Source: Acanthococcus lagerstroemiae | Taxonomy: Eukaryota > Arthropoda > Insecta > Hemiptera > Eriococcidae | Length of the DNA: 64,000 bases | Direction: 5' to 3' | Assembly: GCA_031841125.1 (NCBI GenBank) | Contig: CM063110.1 | Span: 30,066,678-30,130,677 of the forward strand | In this document: one piece after another, positions 58,150 to 64,000 of the stretch | How positions within the stretch are numbered: the first letter of the stretch is position 1 | How the letters are laid out: each line of letters starts with the position of its first letter | Made by a program: the position numbers and the translations under genes | The notes under the pieces: model-generated | What the model saw: the letters and a program-made list of their open reading frames with translations, nothing else | Databases searched by the model: none | What the model was told of the DNA's origin: nothing

Positions 58150-60330
58150 ACAAATATTATTTTTTTTCTTCGCGGAATAGTAAATAAATGTTTTTTAGTT
58201 TCTTTGAAATTAATCTAAGTAGATGGGTGCGGCGCTGCAGACTTTGTGTAATGTACATAATGTATTTTTATTACCGCTGTGAATTTATTAACCTGTTTGC
58301 CCGTTTTTCCAGCAGTGAAATAGCTAGTTGAAGAGCCTAGTTTCCTCTTAAAATTAATCATGTTTGGAACATTTTTCAACTCTCCTCTTTTAAAAATCCC
58401 TGATAATGCCACGAACTGTATACCTATGTGAATAATTAAATTTTTACATGCAAGTTCAGTATTCATAAAAATAATGTTCTCATTACTTGAAGTGCACAGT
58501 ATCAACATTTGTAACTCATCTCAACTTGCAGTTTTGTAGAGATTAAGTAATCCAAATTCAAAGTTAACTTAGATCAGCAATAAGATATGTATTATTATTT
58601 ATATATTTATGTATGAATGTAGTTATGAATGTTTATGTATATTTTTCTGATTGACTTATTTGTTCGTATCTATATAAACCTATTCAGGGTCTTCTGTTTG
58701 AAAAATGTGTACATAAGAAGAATTACGGTTAAACTTGTGACAGTAAGCTTATATTCTCAGATAATTCTTTAAGCTTACGAGTTTTTCAAGAAAACGAAAG
58801 AATTAATTATTACAAAAACGTCATGCCCGGTGTATAACCACAGAATACAGCTTTGTTTGTATTTCCAGTCTCCTATGGTAAAACTGTAATGTAGTGGATG
58901 AACTTTTCTGCCGACAATAATGGTTAGTGTGATCACTGTATGCACTTTACAACGCCTCCCTTTATCGTCGGCGTCAGCACAAAGCCATTCAGCAGTTTCA
59001 CACGAGATCATTTCCCAACTAGACGGTGTGGAAGAGGAAAAAAGAATAATTTGTTCGCTATACGTTCGCAGATATTTAAAAAGACGCGAAAGTAGTAGCG
59101 CGTTAAAAGTCTAAAAAGAAAAGAAAACCCTAAACTCGTCCCAGTCTACTCAAGAGCCGGTGTGTTGTAAACACGTATTAATAAAACTTTTTTCTCTCTT
59201 CGTGTATAGCGGGGCGACAATATACCACATCTCGCGTGCTGCCCGAATACGCCCCCTATGTGCCCTTTCAGCTCTCAACCATTTCGGAAAACGCAGCCTC
59301 TGTCAATAGTGAACTCCGGCGCGATGTAAGAAGGAACTTTACCCACCCCTGGTTGTAAAGGGTTTTACATCTCGCACGTAACTATCTTCAGGCATTTTCA
59401 AACGGTATTAGGATCTTTAAAAAATTTCGCAACACTGTTTTGTGGTAAATAAAGATAGACGGAGCGAAGACGAGATAAATTTGGGTACAGAAAGGCAGTA
59501 ACGTTGAAAAATTTACGAACGAGTTTTCCTGTTTCGAAACTTCACCGGGCGAGGGTGAGAAGAAAGAATGGGAAAAAAAGTGAAATCGAGACAAATGGGG
59601 AAAAAGGCCCAGCAGAATTGCGGCCATGTGGCCTGATGCAGATAATAAAACTGGATTAGGCAAATCAAGATGATAGAAATATTCGGCGAAGGTGAAGAAA
59701 TAATGGGGGTGAAATGGCTGCGATGGCCTGGCGAACGCGTAAAAGAATTCCCAACACGAAGCGACATTTTTTTTTATAAACACGATAGCCGGCAAAAATA
59801 TTCAGCCGAATTAAATCAGGTTATTTGTTCAACTTATTTTGCTTCCCTTTTGTTTCACATTTTTGATCCGATGGTCGGCGGAGCTTAGAAAAAGAAGAAA
59901 ATTCTATTATTTTCACCGTCCGGCATTCCACAGGACAGCAAAGGTAAAATATTCCACCGGGTACTGGTAAATCGCGGATATACCTTCACTTTTTAATATT
60001 CATTTTAAAATAAAAGTAGGATCATTCCGTATCCACTCGCCCTCAATTTTATTGTTTTCAAATGTTATGGATTAGTTGTCGCCCAAAACTTTCAAAGCCT
60101 CCTATTACCTAAATTTGCAACACAGACGCGGTTGGTGGAAATGTTTACATTTTTGAAATGTTGGAAAATTTAAAGCTAGGACTTGAAGAGATAGGAACGT
60201 ACGATCCACACCATTCGATTCATTATTACCTCTACTTTCACCACCATCCATTATGCGCGTCTTTGTTGACAATTCATTCTGTCTTATCAGTGATTGAATA
60301 TTCGGTATAGTGATAGCAAAGAATTCCAAA
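58150..60330. other. No firm gene; possible MULE scrap near 58.8-59.0 kb
   Basis: On the minus strand 58775-59011 reads CETAEWLCADADDKGRRCK and VGRKVHPLHYSF, which may be an eroded copy of the block before the catalytic core in MULE transposases. This is a weak call. The remainder shows nothing. Confidence 0.3.
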
Positions 60331-60562
60331 AATGTGCTCTGAAAAAAGGTCCGCGAGGTCGCTCCCCTTTGTGACGCCTATTCCTCGCTTCGAGGCGCCG
60401 GCCAGTCAGATAACACGCAAAGCGAAGATTCGCCCATGTCTGGCGGGACGTATGGCGACGCACTCATGCCAAAGTGGCCCCCTGAGACACCGCACCCCCG
60501 GTCCCGGAAACTACTCTTTCGAGTATCGCATCAGTGGCCGGAGGGACGCTTTGAGGGGCCCC

Positions 60563-61565
60563 CGACAAACTCATCTCACTAATCAACGATATGTATTCAG
60601 ATCTGAAAGCAAGAATAGTCCCAGAACGACCGGGTCGATACTTTGCCGTGGATAGGGGGTAAAACAGGGTGACCCCCTGTCTCCAATTTTATTCAGTGCG
60701 ACGCTGGAAGAGGTAACGAGGGAGATGAACTGGGGAAACAAGGGACTTTTGATAAATGGAAATAAACTGAATAATCTAAGATTTGCGGAGGATATCGCAT
60801 TGATTGCGGTATCAAAAGAAGAGTTGAAGGACACGATAATCGAACTGGAGAGAGGAGGGGAGAAAGCAGGACTAAAAATGAACACGGAAAAAGCAAAATT
60901 TTATCAAACAAAAACAGAGAAACTCTGGCTTATGATGGGAAAAAGACACAGTTGGTACAAGAAATTAAATATTTAGGACAAATGATCTTATTTAATAAGA
61001 CTAAAAACTTGGAACTTTCTTTTTTTTTTCTAATTTGCTCTCAACCCGAGCCCTGGAATCCGTTCTTTTCGAGTATTACTTCGGAGACATCGATGAGGCT
61101 GTTAGGGCTGTCTTAGCCCTCTTCCCTTCTGGCCGAAAAATCGGCCAAGGTCGAAAGCTGGCGCGTTGCTACGTGGGCTCGAACCCGGGACCTCCGGATT
61201 CTGAGACCAACGCGCTATCCACTCGGCCAACCAGATTCCGGAAAAGTTTCTGTCCTTTGAAAACAATTTTTAAGGATAATTTTTTCAAGAAGACACAAAG
61301 GGGAAATCCTGAACAGCTGAGTCTTTCCCACCCTATCCTATAGATGTTAGACCTGGTCGCTCATCGAACAAGAAGAAAATAAAATAGAGACCCATCAAAA
61401 TAATCTGGAAAGGGCAATTTTGGGTGCTAAGAGGAGGGATAAGGGGGAAAAAATCCGAAATAAAAAATAAGCTCGAGTACAACCTGAACTTTCTACACGC
61501 GATAAGAAGGCCGAAGTAGGATTGGGCGGGACACTTGGCTATAATAGACAACAACAGATGGGCAA
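60563..61565 (+). pseudogene. RTE-like LINE pseudogene split by a SINE
   Basis: Visible blocks: LINDMYSDLKARIVPERPG; VKQGDPLSPILFSATLEEV (60660-60716); NKLNNLRFAEDIALIAVSKE with the catalytic ADD changed to AED (60767-60826); KAGLKMNTEKAKF; IKYLGQMI (to about 60980); then, after the SINE, LERAILGAKRRDKGEKIR (61408 on) and DWAGHLAIIDNNRW (about 61520). Order and motifs match RTE/BovB-like retrotransposons, the same broad type as the macro-array LINE but a different copy. Frameshifts occur near 60660 and 60720. It is non-functional. Confidence 0.75.
61021..61239 (-). mobile_element. tRNA-derived SINE
   Basis: On the minus strand a tRNA-like head starts near 61235 with A box TGGCCGAGTGG and B box GGTTCGAGCCC, followed by a ~130-bp body and an A-tail (T-run on + strand at 61020-61029). 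Imperfect flanking repeats GGAACTTTCT (61011-61020) and GGAAAAGTTTCT (61240-61251) look like a target-site duplication. It interrupts the RTE-like LINE. Confidence 0.75.
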
Positions 61566-61613
61566 AATTGAATCGCCTATTTCCTAAAACGGCTAAGCGC
61601 CATTTTTTTAGAA

Positions 61614-61868
61614 TTGGGTTTTTTCAACGATTCATACGTAGTTCAACTTGTAAAACTCGATGGCGTATCTCTTTTTCGTCAAAACCAGCTAGAAAAGTGT
61701 TTAAAATACGCAATCAAAAAATATGTTTCAAGTCAAAACGGCGACAACGACTTTGCGCAAACGATCATTAATGACGCAGGTAAAGAAATACCAACATCTT
61801 TGCGCAAAACATTTTCCTTCTCACTTCGACAGGCTGAGAACTGTCTGCATATCGCAGGCGTGATTTAA
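61614..61868 (+). CDS. Unrecognised C-terminal coding fragment
   Basis: The frame contains VVQLVKLDGVSLFRQNQLEK, CLKYAIKKYVSSQNGDND and TSLRKTFSFSLRQAENCLHI, ending at TAA 61866-61868. Composition is protein-like and the frame may extend upstream of the ATG. From about 61750 it lies in the duplicated segment; the second copy (about 63108-63230) is frameshifted. Function unknown. It could be the second gene of the MULE-bearing element, because it faces the transposase tail on the opposite strand. Confidence 0.35.
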   Translation: MGFFNDSYVVQLVKLDGVSLFRQNQLEKCLKYAIKKYVSSQNGDNDFAQTIINDAGKEIPTSLRKTFSFSLRQAENCLHIAGVI

Positions 61869-62595
61869 AATGTTTACATGAATTACTTTACTTTAATGTT
61901 TGGCTGACAATAGTAACCTACTTTTTTCAAATAGTGTAATCGGTCAATGAAGTTTTTCGTATACAAATTTTATAAATCGAGTAATGTGTGAACTCGTGCG
62001 CACACTCTCGCCTTCTTGCGCTTTGTCTCGTTATTGGAAACAGAGTTCATTACTAGATTGGTATGAACTTGCTTATCAAGTAGCACTTCAATAACCATGT
62101 GAATATGCGTATAAGGAGAATAGAACAGCCAAGATTGTATTTCGAATGGAAGTTTTCCGCCGTATTCGTTGTACAAGGATCAGCAACGATGACGCAGCCC
62201 AGAGATGAAGAGGAAATGGTGCGTCAGGTTTGATATAATTTTCGAGAATGAAGTCTGTGAAAGTATGATCTGTTGTTGGTGCAATTGATATTAAATCACA
62301 AAATCCATCATTCACTTCTTCAGGTGGTAGGTAGGCAAGTCCAAAAAAAACGGAGCCATTTTCCTATTGGAGAGTCCTTTTTCTGCAACTCTGTATGCAA
62401 GGCACTGTTACCGTGGTTGTGACGGTACCACGTTTGATCACAGTGGAAATTACAGCCAATAATGCGGGCCTCTGGATAGAAATGCCTAATGCCAGCATGC
62501 GCAGCTTTTTCAAAATCTACAAAGAACTTCCGAATGGTAGGAAGGTTGTTGAAGAAAGAGACACACATTTGACAAATACTCTTTCACATATGTAT
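61750..62595. repeat. Direct duplication, copy A
   Basis: About 0.84 kb repeated at 63109-63920 in the same orientation with moderate divergence. Shared landmarks: TTTAATGTTTGGCTGACAAT, AATGTGTGAACTCGTGCG and GAAGAAAGAGACACACAT. Confidence 0.8.
61970..62590 (-). pseudogene. MULE-type transposase fragment, copy A
   Basis: Minus-strand reading: VDFEKAAHAGIRHFYPEARI, IGCNFHCDQTWYRHNHGN, then after a frameshift EVNDGFCDLISIAPTTDHTF and FILENYIKPDAPFPLHLWA, then THIHMVIEVLLDKQ and a lysine-rich tail. D-F-E-x-A-x(n)-FP-x-A-x-x-x-GC-x-FH is the central catalytic segment of MULE transposases, including the second aspartate and the C/H pair. It is related to the C-terminal piece at the start of the window. 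Multiple frameshifts make it non-functional. Confidence 0.75.
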
Positions 62596-62596
62596 A

Positions 62597-62802
62597 CAGG
62601 GTTAGTCAGTTTTCCTTCCGCCATAGGAAAACTCCGTTAGGCTGAACAAAGTATGACTCAATGTGTTATCTACCAAAATGTGCACTACGCTTTGTTATCA
62701 GTTGGCCGTGCTTAACGCTATTTGTGAATAGCAATGAAACCAATAACAGATCTTCATTGTAACGGAGTTTTCCTACGGTGGAAGGAAAACTGTCTAACCC
62801 TG
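62597..62802. mobile_element. ~206-bp MITE, copy 2
   Basis: CAGGGTTAGTCAGTTTTCC at the left and CAGGGTTAGACAGTTTTCC in reverse at the right, flanked by TA on both sides. Nearly the same element as 41038-41245. It lies between the two copies of the local duplication. Confidence 0.8.
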
Positions 62803-63108
62803 TATGTAATTTCTCATTCCCATTTATTGAGTTTGTACAAAAAGTCATCACATAATTCAGTTTACGATTTCCATTTTGCGGAAAATCGTTGTCTTTCCAT
62901 TAACAGATCCTTTGCACAAAGTCGTTGCGTTTTTTTTTGTTTTTTTTGTTGTTGTTTTTTTTTTGCGGAAAATCGTCGTATTTCATGAGAATTTGTGCAA
63001 AGTGAGTTCCGCAGTCAAAACCTAATACAGAATCGATATTTTGAGAAAAATTGGCAACAACTAGTTTGCGCAAATGGACTCCAAAAATATAAGGGAGGCG
63101 GTAGAACG

Positions 63109-63920
63109 ACTTTGCGCGAATGATCATTAATGACGCAGGTAAAAAAAACATAACATCTTCGCGCAAAACATTTTCCTTCTCACTTCCACAGGCTGAGGAC
63201 TGTCTGCATATTGCTGGCATGATTGAAACTATTTGTATGAATTACTTTACTTTAATGTTTGGCTGACAATAGTAACCTACTTTTTTCAAGTAGTGTAATC
63301 TGTCAATGAAGTTTTTCGTATACAAATTTTATAAATCGAGTAATGTGTGAACTCGTGCGCACACTTTTGCCTTCTTGCGCTTCGTCTCGTTATTGGAAAC
63401 AGAGTTCATTACTTGATCGGTATAAACTTGCTCATCAAGTAGCACTTCAATGACCTTGTGAATATGCGGATGAGGAGAATAGAACGACGGATTGTACTGC
63501 AAATGGAATAACAGAAAGGGGTGCAGCCCAGAGATGAGGAGGAAATGGTGCGTCAGGTTCGATATAATTTTCGAGAATGAAGTCTGCAAAAGTGTGATCT
63601 CTGTCGTTGGTGCAATTGATATTAAATCACAGAATCCATCATTCACTTCTTTAAATGGTAGGTAGGCAAGTCCAAGAAAATAACGGAGCCATTTTCCTCT
63701 TTTTTCTGGTACTCTGTACGCAAGGGGTACTGTTACCGTGGATGTGGCGATATATACCACATTTGACCAAGGTGGAAATTACAGCCAATAATGCGGACCT
63801 CGGGACAGAAATATCGAATGCCAGCATGCGCAGCTTTTTCAAAATCTACGACAAACATCCGAATGATAGGAAGGTTGTTGAAGAAAGAGACACACATCTG
63901 ACGAATACTGCGCATACGTA
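63109..63920. repeat. Direct duplication, copy B
   Basis: Second copy of 61750-62595, offset by about 1330-1360 bp with small indels. Confidence 0.8.
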
Positions 63921-63933
63921 TGTACACGTACAT
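63329..63933 (-). pseudogene. MULE-type transposase fragment, copy B
   Basis: Same order of blocks as copy A: FVVDFEKAAHAGIRYF, IGCNFHLGQMWY, then in another frame GKWLRYFLGLAYLPFKEVND, GFCDLISIAPTTE, and the tail YSPHPHIHKVIEVLLDEQVY with SNNETKRKKAK. The WLRYFLGLAYLP junction is intact here, whereas copy A is altered at that point. At least two frameshifts. Confidence 0.75.
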
Positions 63934-64000
63934 ATGTTTTAATCTTCTTATTTCGCAGGCGGCAGTATATGATAGGAATGTTGTAATTGTTCAGATGCAC

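Larger units (their letters stand above)
54190..58150. repeat. Degenerate ~15-bp AT-rich minisatellite (interrupted)
   Basis: Irregular repetition of a unit like ATATTTTGACTATCA over 54190-55378, 56161-56990 and 57937-58150. The two gaps are the TA-flanked elements described separately. No coding potential. Confidence 0.75.

Noticed and set aside
59388..59795. 135-codon minus-strand frame rich in F, H, P and S
   Set aside because: No motif, no splice support, overlapping frames equally open.

Overview
The window reads as arthropod, most likely insect, nuclear DNA. It is AT-rich and intron-bearing, and it is dominated by decayed mobile elements and tandem repeats. It contains no operons, ribosome binding sites or dense genes, so bacterial and phage origins can be set aside. 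The one confidently identified host gene is a two-exon G-protein-coupled receptor of the myosuppressin/FMRFamide-type neuropeptide receptor family on the + strand (exon 1 42592-43397, exon 2 51051-51387). A 7.65 kb intron packed with repeats separates its exons. A possible second host gene, unrecognised, lies on the minus strand near 33.0-33.5 kb.

Layout. 0-2.5 kb: C-terminus of a MULE-type transposase, a 5'-truncated jockey-like LINE with its poly(A) tail, and a Penelope-like RT fragment on the minus strand. 2.6-13.8 kb: gene-poor DNA holding several inverted-repeat (foldback or TIR) elements, some with clean TA target duplications. 14-31.7 kb: a macro-array whose units combine a degenerate ~105-bp satellite, a LINE-like (RTE-type) reverse transcriptase pseudogene and a ~0.6 kb linker. 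One copy is in + orientation and two or more are in - orientation, with a 500-N assembly gap between them. 33.9-42.1 kb: a block bounded by inverted edges lying against (TA)n microsatellites. It is filled by about 22 copies of a 280-bp satellite and by many scattered GGAGGYGAAAA motifs on both strands. 42.6-51.4 kb: the GPCR gene. Its intron holds a G-rich minisatellite, Helitron-like 3' ends and a transposon-like unit in which ~390-bp inverted repeats flank a cysteine-rich CXC-domain gene. 54.2-58.1 kb: a degenerate 15-bp AT-rich minisatellite invaded by two TA-duplicating elements, one of which keeps a Psq-type helix-turn-helix (pogo) remnant. 60.3-64 kb: an RTE-like LINE pseudogene interrupted by a tRNA-derived SINE, then a direct duplication carrying MULE transposase fragments and a small MITE.

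The genes do not form a pathway. What organises the window is repeat biology: nested insertions, inversions inside arrays, and conversion of mobile-element modules into satellite DNA. Element boundaries were found by eye from inverted repeats and target duplications. Family names come from recognising protein motifs, not from database searches.
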